From Caryophanales bacterium (GTDB lineage Bacteria; Bacillota_I; Bacilli_A; RF39; UBA660), in NCBI GenBank assembly GCA_016282375.1, contig JAEEKI010000011.1:1-64000 (forward strand): DNA of 64,000 bases. Direction: 5' to 3'. A program made the translations under genes and the position numbers. This document shows positions 34,364-42,142 of this stretch, piece by piece. The notes under the pieces were generated by a model. The model saw only the letters and a list, made by a program, of their open reading frames with translations. It was not told the origin of the DNA and searched no databases. Positions within the stretch are counted from its first letter, which is position 1; each line of letters begins with the position of its first letter.

Positions 34364-35117
34364 TTTCTTCCTCATGATCTTCATGTAGTTCTGGAATACA
34401 TCTTCTACATGGTTCAGTTAAATTGTGTTCGTAAGCTTGAGCAACTGTTCCTTCATAAATCTCTTCACTTTGTGAGAAAGCAGGGCAATCTGGATCAACG
34501 TGATACTTTTTACTATGCTTAGCCCAATATACAGTATCGGTTCCATTAACGGCCATAACTTCTTTTTGTGCTTGTTCTAAAGCTTCGGAAGAAACAGGAT
34601 TGAAATCATAACTTGAAACACCAGCGATAATTAATGCTACAGAAGCAACTGCTGTTACAATTGTTTTTGACTTTTTGTCTAAGTCTTTGTTTAATAATAC
34701 AAAAACGATAATTGGTAAGAAAGCTAAGACAGATAAAATAGTACCTAAATTGTTCCAAATCCAGAATTTTGCTTTATCCTTTTCAGAGATTGGATCGATA
34801 TGATTAGCTTTTTTCCATAAAAGTGAACCCGGAACAAAGAACAATAAATCTAGGATAATAAAGATAATTAAGAATGTTGTTTTATCCATTTGAGCAAATA
34901 AACTAATTTTATCTGTTAATCTTAAGATAGCAATAATTTCACAGGCAATAGCAATTACCCATAGAATAACGGCAAATATTCTTTTGGTTTTAGCTCTTTG
35001 TTCATTATTACCTTGATCTTCTAGTTTAATAATATTGCCCTTAGCATCTTTGCCAAACTTTTCTTTGCTTTTTTCACTTTCTTCTGTAATATTAACAATT
35101 TTCTTTTCTTTTGCCAC
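34344..35117 (-). CDS. membrane protein with a C-terminal Cys/His zinc-type motif
   Basis: A 257-residue protein. A charged N-terminus (1-45) precedes four helices between about 46 and 165. The last 85 residues contain KYHVDPDCPAFSQS and LTEPCRRC, spaced like the Ada-type zinc motif (H..C..C..C) also seen at the end of secreted nucleases and surface proteins. The metal site is probably structural. Shine-Dalgarno AGAAAGGAG. It forms an operon with the overlapping basic protein gene. Confidence 0.7.
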   Translation of the reverse strand: MAKEKKIVNITEESEKSKEKFGKDAKGNIIKLEDQGNNEQRAKTKRIFAVILWVIAIACEIIAILRLTDKISLFAQMDKTTFLIIFIILDLLFFVPGSLLWKKANHIDPISEKDKAKFWIWNNLGTILSVLAFLPIIVFVLLNKDLDKKSKTIVTAVASVALIIAGVSSYDFNPVSSEALEQAQKEVMAVNGTDTVYWAKHSKKYHVDPDCPAFSQSEEIYEGTVAQAYEHNLTEPCRRCIPELHEDHEEENDKKDN

Positions 35118-35293
35118 GATAAACTCCTTTCTCCACTAATATAGCATACTTTAGAAAAAAAAACTATTTTTTTTAGACAATAATGATAAAAAAATGACAT
35201 TATATCACATTATTTTTATAAGTCAATCCATTAAATAAAAAAATACATAATTCGACATTTTTGGTTTACTATTGTCATCAATAGTGGTAATAT
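35118..35293. other. AT-rich intergenic gap between divergent genes
   Basis: No reading frame is seen here. It contains A and T runs and presumably the upstream region of both the minus-strand membrane protein gene and the TasA-like gene. No clear operator was found. Confidence 0.5.
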
Positions 35294-35302
35294 TGTTATA
35301 GT
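35294..35302 (+). promoter_or_regulatory. extended -10 promoter of the TasA-like gene
   Basis: TG-T-TATAGT at 35294-35302. A TTGTCA at 35272-35277 is a possible -35, with 19-base spacing. The leader is about 115 bases. Confidence 0.5.
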
Positions 35303-35309
35303 AGAGTTG

Positions 35310-35393
35310 TAGGGTAGAAAATATCTGACTTTACTAAAGTTTTAGGACTACCTAATACTGTGGGAACGGGTATCTAGGTTGTTTTTCGTTCCC
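35310..35393 (+). promoter_or_regulatory. structured leader with an H-type pseudoknot and a competing hairpin
   Basis: Stem 1: ACCTAATAC (35350-35358) with GTATCTAGGT (35370-35379), nine pairs and one bulged C. Stem 2: GGGAACG (35362-35368), inside the stem-1 loop, with CGTTCCC (35387-35393), seven pairs. The connecting loops are TGT (3) and TGTTTTT (7), which suit an H-type pseudoknot. A third stem, TAGGGTAG (35310-35317) with CTACCTA (35348-35354), competes with stem 1 and encloses ACTTT-ACT-AAAGT. The Shine-Dalgarno GGGAGGTGG follows at 35410-35418. I do not recognise a known riboswitch class. Confidence 0.55.
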
Positions 35394-35423
35394 AAGTTTA
35401 ATAAAGATGGGAGGTGGAAACGA

Positions 35424-35969
35424 ATGAGTAGCAAAAAAAGAACTTACATTGTAGTAGCTGTATTATTAGCAGTAGTAGCATTAGGTATAGGTTATGCCTC
35501 AACAACTGCTTTATTGAACATTACTGGTAATGCAACTGCTGTACAAAGCTCAGGGGCACAAGTAGAGTTTACTGGTACTCCAACTGCTTCCGGTGGTGAG
35601 ACTTCAGGTACTAGTGCTTCAATCGATGGCACTGATAGTACTATTGGTATATGTAACGTTGCTCTAAAGACTAAGAATCAAGAAGCAACTTGTACATTTA
35701 CGATATCAAGAAAGTCAACTATGGATGCAGGTGTTAATGTTACTAGTTTAACTGCTAGTGTTTATTCTGATTCTTCAATGCAAACAGCATGGAGTTCAAG
35801 TAATGAATGGTTTACTATTACTCCATCATTTGCTGCAACATCACTTGCTAGTGGTGAAACTACAACACTTACAGTTACTGTACAATTAAAGAAAGCTAAT
35901 TTAACAGGTGCAGATGTTAGCCAAAACTTCTATATTAAAGTTTCTGGCGATGCAGCTGTTGCTAGTTAA
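35424..35969 (+). CDS. small secreted TasA-like protein
   Basis: A 181-residue exported protein. Basic MSSKKRTY, a hydrophobic core and ALGIGYASTTALLNITGNAT form a signal segment of the GIGYA type seen in SipW-dependent secreted proteins. The mature part is rich in Thr, Ser, Ala and Val and looks all-beta (TCTFTISRKSTMDAG, ETTTLTVTVQLKKA). It has one close cysteine pair (CNVALKTKNQEATC). It ends SGDAAVAS without an anchor. Probably a fibre or matrix subunit, and the most likely major substrate of the peptidase 37 bases downstream. The ATG at 35424 follows GGGAGGTGG. Confidence 0.72.
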   Translation: MSSKKRTYIVVAVLLAVVALGIGYASTTALLNITGNATAVQSSGAQVEFTGTPTASGGETSGTSASIDGTDSTIGICNVALKTKNQEATCTFTISRKSTMDAGVNVTSLTASVYSDSSMQTAWSSSNEWFTITPSFAATSLASGETTTLTVTVQLKKANLTGADVSQNFYIKVSGDAAVAS

Positions 35970-36006
35970 TAGAACGTAAGCAATAAATAATCATAGGAAG
36001 GTAGCA

Positions 36007-37155
36007 ATGAAAAAAGATAAAATTAAATTATACTTTTTGGAAATAATACTTTTTGCGGTATTATTTATTGCTCTCTTTGTATCAACTAGTACGTCACGGA
36101 TTGTTTTATCAATAATATTGCTTATTTTTGCTGTTTTAGTTAAGACTTTTCTTAAAAAAGACAAAATTATAAATTATTTATCTAAAGAAGTTACTTTCTT
36201 AATGGCAGGTATGGGGCTTCTATATGTCGGTATCTTTTATCTTTTTGGATATATAGCATATAGTTTTACTCAACAAATTATTACCTTTAGTTTAGGAACT
36301 TTCGTAAGATATATAATGCCACTATCAATCATTATTGTTTCTTCAGAAATAATAAGATTTGGCTTTTTATCACAGGATGGTAAAATTAGAATTCATAATT
36401 CTAATCGTGATTATGCTAAAGCACTGACCATTATTAATATGATACTCATTGATTTAATTGTATATATCAATGTTTATGATATTCATCGTTTAGATGGATT
36501 TCTTGCATTAATTGGTTTTGTTGCTTTTGCATCGGTATCGAGTAATTTGTTTTATAACTATTACTCTAAAAGGTTTGGAATAATAGGTATTATTGTATAT
36601 CGACTAATTACGGTTTTATACGTATATATTATTCCGTTTGTTCCTAACATGTATATTTATTTCCGATCTTTTTTAAGAATGGTTTATCCTTATGTTATGT
36701 ATCTAGTCATGGAAAGTTCTTATAGTAAAACGACTTTTGTTAAATCATACAGTGCTAGAAGAAAAGATGCTTTTGTTATCTCTGGTTTGGTAGCCTTCAT
36801 GGTATTATTTACAATGTTAATATCTTGTAATTTTAGATATGGAATCATTGTAGTAGGTTCAGGAAGTATGACCGGAGCAATTGATAAAGGTGATGCTACG
36901 ATATATGAAGCATATAGTGGTCAAAAGATTAAAACAGGCGATATTATTATTTTTGAGCACAATGGTGCAAGAAAAATACACCGTGTTGTTGAGACAAAAA
37001 ACGTTAATGGAGAAGTGCGATACTACACCAAGGGTGATGCCAACTCCATGAACGATTCGGAATATCGTACAAGAGGCGATATTATTGGTATAAGTAGGTT
37101 AAATATTAAATATATAGGGATTCCTACTTTATGGTTAAATGAGTTATTTAATTAA
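36007..37155 (+). CDS. SipW-type signal peptidase I with a multi-helix N-terminal extension
   Basis: A 382-residue protein. Residues about 280-365 are an ER/archaeal-type (SipW) signal peptidase: VVGSGSMTG with the catalytic serine at about 287, KIHRVVE with the histidine (about 325) that replaces the bacterial lysine, and YTKGDANSMND and RGDIIG with conserved aspartates. Residues 1-275 hold about eight hydrophobic helices, whereas SipW is usually near 190 residues with one or two. The active site would face outside. It sits between exported proteins of SipW-type signal sequence and is distinct from the LepB at 51160. Confidence 0.85.
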   Translation: MKKDKIKLYFLEIILFAVLFIALFVSTSTSRIVLSIILLIFAVLVKTFLKKDKIINYLSKEVTFLMAGMGLLYVGIFYLFGYIAYSFTQQIITFSLGTFVRYIMPLSIIIVSSEIIRFGFLSQDGKIRIHNSNRDYAKALTIINMILIDLIVYINVYDIHRLDGFLALIGFVAFASVSSNLFYNYYSKRFGIIGIIVYRLITVLYVYIIPFVPNMYIYFRSFLRMVYPYVMYLVMESSYSKTTFVKSYSARRKDAFVISGLVAFMVLFTMLISCNFRYGIIVVGSGSMTGAIDKGDATIYEAYSGQKIKTGDIIIFEHNGARKIHRVVETKNVNGEVRYYTKGDANSMNDSEYRTRGDIIGISRLNIKYIGIPTLWLNELFN

Positions 37156-37183
37156 GTTATAAAAAAGGGAAAGGAGATACGAG

Positions 37184-38278
37184 ATGAAAAAAAATCAAGT
37201 TGATGATTTTTTTAGTAATGATGCGAAACGCAGAAATACAATCATTATATATGTTTGTGTAATTTCATTTATTTTTATCGTATCTTTATTCTTCCTTTTG
37301 TTATATATAAATAAAAGTCATGTTCAATATGTTAAGTATAGTGAATCAAGCACCGTTGATTATGATGTATATTTAAAAGAAAATGATTTTTTTGACAATA
37401 AAGTAATGCCTAAGAATAATCAATATATTAGTGAGTTAATTGATTATATTAGAGCTAATTTTAAATATGATTTATCGTTAAAGAATCTTAATGTTGATTA
37501 TCAATATTCTTATCGTATTGAGGCCAATGTTATTGTATCTGATCAAGTTACCAAAAAGACTTTATATGAATATGACGAAACACTATTAGACACTCAAACC
37601 TTTAATACTAATGATGTTAATGTATCAATTAATGAATTAGTTAATATTGATTATAATAAATACAATGATTTGATTTTAGACTTTGTTTCATTATATGATC
37701 TTAGTGAAGTAGATAGCATGTTATATGTTAAATTATATGTTGATGTTAAAGGGTCTTGTGATTCAGAAAGCGAAAATACAAGTAATGAATCTGTCACGAC
37801 ATTAGAAATACCTTTAACATATAAAACAATGTCTATTGATATCGTTGATAATTTGGTTAACAATGATGACAATGTCATGATTTGTAGCAAACCATTACCA
37901 ATTAATTTTATGTTTGCTGTTATTAGTGGTTTAGCTTTCTTACTCGACATAATATTATTAATTGATATGTTATGTTACATTAGAAAGACACGCAGTGCTA
38001 AGACCCTTTATGAAAAAGAATTAAAGAGAATCTTAAATAATTATCGTTCTTATATTCAAAAGGTAAATAATAAATTTACATTAACAGGTTATCAAGTTTT
38101 AAAAGTTGATAATTTTACAGATATGCTTGAGATACGTGATACAACTAATCAACCGATATTAATGGTTGAAAACGGTACCAAGAATAGCGCATATTTTGTT
38201 ATACCAACGAGTACTAAATTACTTTATACATATTGTATAAAAGTAAGCGATATGAAAAAAGATATAAACGAAAAATAA
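37184..38278 (+). CDS. DUF5305-like bitopic membrane protein
   Basis: A 364-residue protein. The first helix is at about 20-43 and the second at about 245-268 (NFMFAVISGLAFLLDIILLID). The 200 residues between lie outside and are beta-rich (YSYRIEANVIVSDQVTKKTLYEYDE). The C-terminal 95 residues are cytosolic (KTLYEKELKRILNNYRSYIQK). The plan and its place beside a SipW-type peptidase match DUF5305 proteins. An accessory role in assembly or processing is inferred. Shine-Dalgarno AAAGGAG, in an operon with the peptidase. Confidence 0.68.
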   Translation: MKKNQVDDFFSNDAKRRNTIIIYVCVISFIFIVSLFFLLLYINKSHVQYVKYSESSTVDYDVYLKENDFFDNKVMPKNNQYISELIDYIRANFKYDLSLKNLNVDYQYSYRIEANVIVSDQVTKKTLYEYDETLLDTQTFNTNDVNVSINELVNIDYNKYNDLILDFVSLYDLSEVDSMLYVKLYVDVKGSCDSESENTSNESVTTLEIPLTYKTMSIDIVDNLVNNDDNVMICSKPLPINFMFAVISGLAFLLDIILLIDMLCYIRKTRSAKTLYEKELKRILNNYRSYIQKVNNKFTLTGYQVLKVDNFTDMLEIRDTTNQPILMVENGTKNSAYFVIPTSTKLLYTYCIKVSDMKKDINEK

Positions 38279-38329
38279 TATAAGAATGACTTATATTATT
38301 TTTATGTTTAGGAATTTAATGGAGTTCTT

Positions 38330-39868
38330 ATGAAACGTAAACAAAAACATGATAATAGAAATAAGATTCTTATTTTGCTAATAATGTTATTAGCCACTTT
38401 TTTCATGGGAATAGGTTATGCAACAGTAAATATGTTAATGGAAGTAGATGGTAGTGCTCTTGCCATAGTTACGCATACAATGGAAATTACTAGTGTTACG
38501 ATGTCTAATAGTAATAATGCAGTTACCTCTAATTGTGTAATTAATAGTTATTTTAATACTAATTTAAATACCACTATTGAATTAGGTAATAATAGTGCAG
38601 CTTCGGTTACATATACTATAACGGTATTTAATAATACAGGATCTACGAAAGCTTTTAAGGGTCCGGTACCTTCATATGAAACCCAGAGTAATTTCTATTC
38701 AAATTCGGGTATTAAATATGAGGTATCAGGTATTACAGTTGGTGAGACTATAGCTAATCAAGCTAGTAAAACCTTTTCGGTAACTTTTTCTTATGCTAAT
38801 GGTATTAGTCAAAATAAAGTATTAAATTCTATCTTAGGATTTAATTTTGATGATTATTATACTGTAACGTATGTCGATTTTAATGGTAATAATTTACCAA
38901 GTATCGTATTTGTAAGCAGTAATAGTATTGTTATAACTACAACTGATACTTTGACTGATGTCACTGTTACAGGAACAGTCGGTAGTTCTAGTTTTAATCC
39001 AACGACGGGACAATTAACCATCAATAATATAACTTCAAATATTACCATAACTGGTATATCTAGTGGCGGAGGAAATGGTGGTACATGGAGTGAACCAGTT
39101 GAAGATGATACTACTTCTTCATATGATCCTTCAAATGTAACTGCAGGAACAACGCAATATAATAATGTTGAAGGTAAACCAAAAGTTACGGCGGATTCTA
39201 ATGGTAATATTACTCATTTTGCATTCACTGATACTGGTTCAAATGGTGTTACAATTAATAGTAATTACAATACTGGTGTTATTGCTTTTGATGGAAATGG
39301 TTTTGAAGTAACATTAAAAGGAAAATTTACTTTTGCAAACTGTACCAAAACAATCTGTCCAATTATTAATGCTTCACAAAAAGTAAATAATAAAGTTAAT
39401 GGGGTGTTAATATATGAGGCACGGTCTACTGGTAATGCATATAATAAGAGCGGTACAAAAGTTGGTACACCATATAACAAATTTAGGTTTAATAAATACT
39501 TGGATAGTAGTGCCACAGGTAGCGATGATTTTAATGTTTTGAGTTTAGTTAATAAATCAGTTGGTAGTGGACGATTTGGGTATAATGCAACTACAAATAG
39601 CGTTAATCCATATACATTAGTATTTCATCTAATATGTACAAGAAGTGGAACAAGTACAACTTGTGATTCAACAATATATGACTCTGACGGTACGACAATA
39701 ATTGCAGTTCCTCATGCTTATATGAAAATTACATTTAGCGATTCAGAACTTGGTTCTGGATTTAACGGATTATCTGTTAAACTAGGTTATTTCGAGGCTT
39801 CTACCAGTGGTGTTTCTTATACTCATAACTTCCAAGTATTGGAATTTGATGTTCATAAATTAACTTAG
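38330..39868 (+). CDS. large secreted protein with a SipW-type signal segment
   Basis: A 512-residue exported protein. Basic MKRKQKHDNRNK precedes a hydrophobic core ending MGIGYATVNMLMEVDGSALA, like the TasA-like protein at 35424. Residues about 45-165 are a Thr/Asn-rich beta domain, then a YVDFNGNNLPSIVF-type module of the kind seen in surface repeats, a Gly/Ser linker (SSGGGNGGTWSEP), and a C-terminal domain of about 240 residues (GVIAFDGNGFEVTLKGKFTF) that may be a jelly-roll or lectin-like fold. No LPXTG. It is the last gene of the secretion locus. A surface-fibre component or adhesin. Confidence 0.72.
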   Translation: MKRKQKHDNRNKILILLIMLLATFFMGIGYATVNMLMEVDGSALAIVTHTMEITSVTMSNSNNAVTSNCVINSYFNTNLNTTIELGNNSAASVTYTITVFNNTGSTKAFKGPVPSYETQSNFYSNSGIKYEVSGITVGETIANQASKTFSVTFSYANGISQNKVLNSILGFNFDDYYTVTYVDFNGNNLPSIVFVSSNSIVITTTDTLTDVTVTGTVGSSSFNPTTGQLTINNITSNITITGISSGGGNGGTWSEPVEDDTTSSYDPSNVTAGTTQYNNVEGKPKVTADSNGNITHFAFTDTGSNGVTINSNYNTGVIAFDGNGFEVTLKGKFTFANCTKTICPIINASQKVNNKVNGVLIYEARSTGNAYNKSGTKVGTPYNKFRFNKYLDSSATGSDDFNVLSLVNKSVGSGRFGYNATTNSVNPYTLVFHLICTRSGTSTTCDSTIYDSDGTTIIAVPHAYMKITFSDSELGSGFNGLSVKLGYFEASTSGVSYTHNFQVLEFDVHKLT

Positions 39869-39880
39869 AAAATAGTAATA

Positions 39881-39905
39881 AAACCCAGCATAACTGGGTT
39901 TTTAT
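39881..39905 (+). terminator. intrinsic terminator ending the secretion locus
   Basis: AAACCCAG (39881-39888) pairs with CTGGGTTT (39894-39901) around CATAA, followed by T. Confidence 0.78.
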
Positions 39906-39916
39906 TTTACACAAAA

Positions 39917-39945
39917 TTGACATTTTTGCGCTTTTGTGGTATATT
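39917..39945 (+). promoter_or_regulatory. consensus promoter of the ATP-grasp gene
   Basis: TTGACA (39917-39922), a 17-base spacer and TATATT (39940-39945) preceded by TGG. The spacer end TTTTGTGG is shared with the Mn-riboswitch promoter. Confidence 0.78.
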
Positions 39946-39972
39946 ATTATTCGTAAAAAAGAAGGGGTTTTG

Positions 39973-41019
39973 ATGGAAAAGATTATATCTTATGGTGAGT
40001 TACCATTTACAGATGGACAATCAGTTTATATGCGCATGGAAACTGATCCTAAATTATATATAAACTTAATTTCTAAAGGTTATAAGGTTGTTAATAACAT
40101 ATATGATGCCGATGCTTCGACTATTTTTATTACCGGTAGAAGACAATTATTAGGTTGTAAAAATGCTGAAGAATATAAAGAAATCGTTGATAAAACGATT
40201 CAAAGTTTTTTATTAAAAAAGGGTATTGCTAAACCAAGTACGATGAAATTTTCCTTAGATGATTTACTTAATTATAGATATCAATTACCATTTGTTTTAA
40301 AAAATGAACATCGTAATGGTGGTAAAGAAAAATTCTTAATAGCTAATGAACAAGATTATGAAAACTTAATAAATGCTTGTAATTGTTTATTAGATAAGAA
40401 TTTAATGTATTTAACATCATTAGGTAGCAATAATGCTGCGTGTCAAGTTAACTATGGTGAGTATTTAGAGGATAACTTCTTTGTTCAGGAGTATATTCCA
40501 ACACCATCTGATTACAATACAACTGTTCGTCTTTTAACTTCCTCTTCGAATGATTTATTATATGGTGCTTTAAAGTATAATGAACCTGGTACTTGTATGG
40601 ATAATTCAACCTTACTAGAGTACTTACTACGTGATGTATATCCTTTGACCAATAAATCAATTGTTTCCAATACTTTATCGGGTGGGGAAAACATCTTAAT
40701 TGGTGAAGCAAATTATTCTGAATTTGAAAAAGGTTTATTAGCTAGTCATGGTATTCGCAATGAGCAATTTGATGAATTAGTTTCATCAACACAAGCTGTT
40801 CACGAAATGTGTCATTCTGAATTAGGATTATTATGTGGTTTTGATTTTATCTATGATATCAATCGTCAAAAGTGGTTTTTACTTGAATATCATAGTAAAC
40901 CAATGGTTGGTGATTATTCTAAAAGACAAGGCCTTGCTTACAATAACAAGGAAGATCGTTTAACGGCTGATGGACGAGTTAGAGCAACGGCTTTATCTTT
41001 AACATTAAAAAAACGATAG
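39973..41019 (+). CDS. ATP-grasp-fold protein
   Basis: A 348-residue cytosolic protein. FVLKNEHRNGGKEKFLI is an ATP-grasp lysine plus glycine-rich loop, and FFVQEYIPTPSDYNTTVRLL is the adenine-binding hinge with the following R. GFDFIYDINRQKWFLLEYHSK carries the metal-binding D/E/N-type residues near the C-terminus. Such enzymes form amide or peptide bonds through an acyl-phosphate. No partner pathway lies alongside, so the substrate is open. The ATG at 39973 follows GAAGGGG; the longer frame starts inside the promoter. Confidence 0.72.
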   Translation: MEKIISYGELPFTDGQSVYMRMETDPKLYINLISKGYKVVNNIYDADASTIFITGRRQLLGCKNAEEYKEIVDKTIQSFLLKKGIAKPSTMKFSLDDLLNYRYQLPFVLKNEHRNGGKEKFLIANEQDYENLINACNCLLDKNLMYLTSLGSNNAACQVNYGEYLEDNFFVQEYIPTPSDYNTTVRLLTSSSNDLLYGALKYNEPGTCMDNSTLLEYLLRDVYPLTNKSIVSNTLSGGENILIGEANYSEFEKGLLASHGIRNEQFDELVSSTQAVHEMCHSELGLLCGFDFIYDINRQKWFLLEYHSKPMVGDYSKRQGLAYNNKEDRLTADGRVRATALSLTLKKR

Positions 41020-41020
41020 A

Positions 41021-41061
41021 AAAAAGGTTAATCCAAAATATAGAATGGATTAACCTTTTTT
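41021..41061. terminator. bidirectional terminator overlapping a coding end
   Basis: AAAAAGGTTAATCC (41021-41034) pairs with GGATTAACCTTTTT (41047-41060) around a 12-base loop. The hairpin also encodes the C-terminal KKVNPFYILD of the minus-strand gene ending at 41028. Confidence 0.78.
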
Positions 41062-42014
41062 AATACTCTTTGTCTTTTTTCTTTAAAAGTTCTTTCACGA
41101 TTACTTCTTCTTCGTTCAGGGTCATCTTGTAACATAATAAATGTTTTTAACATTCGATTACGAACAATTGGGTCTTGAGGTACTACTGAACGTCCAAATA
41201 TGGTTGATGCGGTTGGAAATAATTGTGCAAATACATCAGCGTAATCAGTTAATTCAATTGGAGACATATTCGCTGTATTTTCATATAAGTCACCATATAT
41301 TAAACCTAATGCATACTTTTTATAGTAAGCTATTTGGTAGTCATCATCGCAAATATCATCAAGTTCATTAAGAGGATCTATACCGTGACTAAAATAACGC
41401 CAAGTCATGCTTAGAGCATCATCATCACTATAACCATTACTGATATAATGATTATATATATTACAAATGATACGACGTAGTTTTTGATTGATGGTATAAA
41501 TATCATATTGATCACTAGGGTAAACCAAATTGATGAAACGATCAACAGCGTAATAATTACCATCTTCTTTGATTAGTTCTTTATTGTCATTATATTTTTT
41601 ATTATGGGCAGTATTGCTGTAAAAAGAACTTAAGATACTCTTACCAAATTTGCCATTTTCATAGAATAACTTAACTAATTCTTCGATAGAACAATTAGCT
41701 AATGCCTTTAAAATAGGTTTATCTTTTTCATTATCGTAGTGGTTAATATAGTAATGTGAAGATAAAAAAGCAACTAAACGATTAATGTCTAATCCTTCAT
41801 CAATTTGAATTAGGAAGTCGTAAATATAATTCATTAATTCATCAGTAAAGATCTGTTGCTCATATTTGCGAAGAAAAATATCATCTTTAAACATATTGCC
41901 TTTTTCATCAGCATCAATATTTACTACTTCATTTTCACTAACATTATAGTTGTCTATTAATAAATATCGAAATTGTTCTTTTAATATTTCCATTAAATAA
42001 TTTTCATATTCCAT
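41028..42014 (-). CDS. hypothetical protein
   Basis: A 328-residue soluble, mainly helical protein. Stretches include MEILKEQFRYLLIDNYNVSE, IDRLVAFLSSHYYINHY-type RLVAFLSSHYYINHY, and FAQLFPTASTIFGRSVVPQD. The C-terminus is very basic (DDPERRRSNRERTFKEKRQ). No signal peptide or membrane segment. The ATG at 42014 is chosen because AGGTG precedes it by six bases; the GTG in frame at 42023 overlaps that site. No family recognised. Confidence 0.68.
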   Translation of the reverse strand: MEYENYLMEILKEQFRYLLIDNYNVSENEVVNIDADEKGNMFKDDIFLRKYEQQIFTDELMNYIYDFLIQIDEGLDINRLVAFLSSHYYINHYDNEKDKPILKALANCSIEELVKLFYENGKFGKSILSSFYSNTAHNKKYNDNKELIKEDGNYYAVDRFINLVYPSDQYDIYTINQKLRRIICNIYNHYISNGYSDDDALSMTWRYFSHGIDPLNELDDICDDDYQIAYYKKYALGLIYGDLYENTANMSPIELTDYADVFAQLFPTASTIFGRSVVPQDPIVRNRMLKTFIMLQDDPERRRSNRERTFKEKRQRVLKKVNPFYILD

Positions 42015-42100
42015 ATAATTCACCTGTTTGCGACATATTATAATGAATTATTTCTAAAAAATAAAGTAGAAATTATCAATAAGGGAAATTTAATAATTTA

Positions 42101-42109
42101 TGATATAAT
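42101..42109 (+). promoter_or_regulatory. extended -10 promoter of the P-type ATPase gene
   Basis: TG-A-TATAAT at 42101-42109, about 34 bases before the start codon. Confidence 0.55.
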
Positions 42110-42142
42110 ATAAATATAATAACAAGAGTAATGGAGGATAAT

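Noticed and set aside
34082-34388. Plus-strand hydrophobic frame opposite the Lys-rich gene
   Set aside because: It is the mirror of a Lys-rich sequence, has no ribosome site and overlaps a terminator.
35294-35393. c-di-GMP riboswitch in the TasA-like gene leader
   Set aside because: Attractive for a matrix gene, but neither the class I nor the class II conserved sequence blocks are present.
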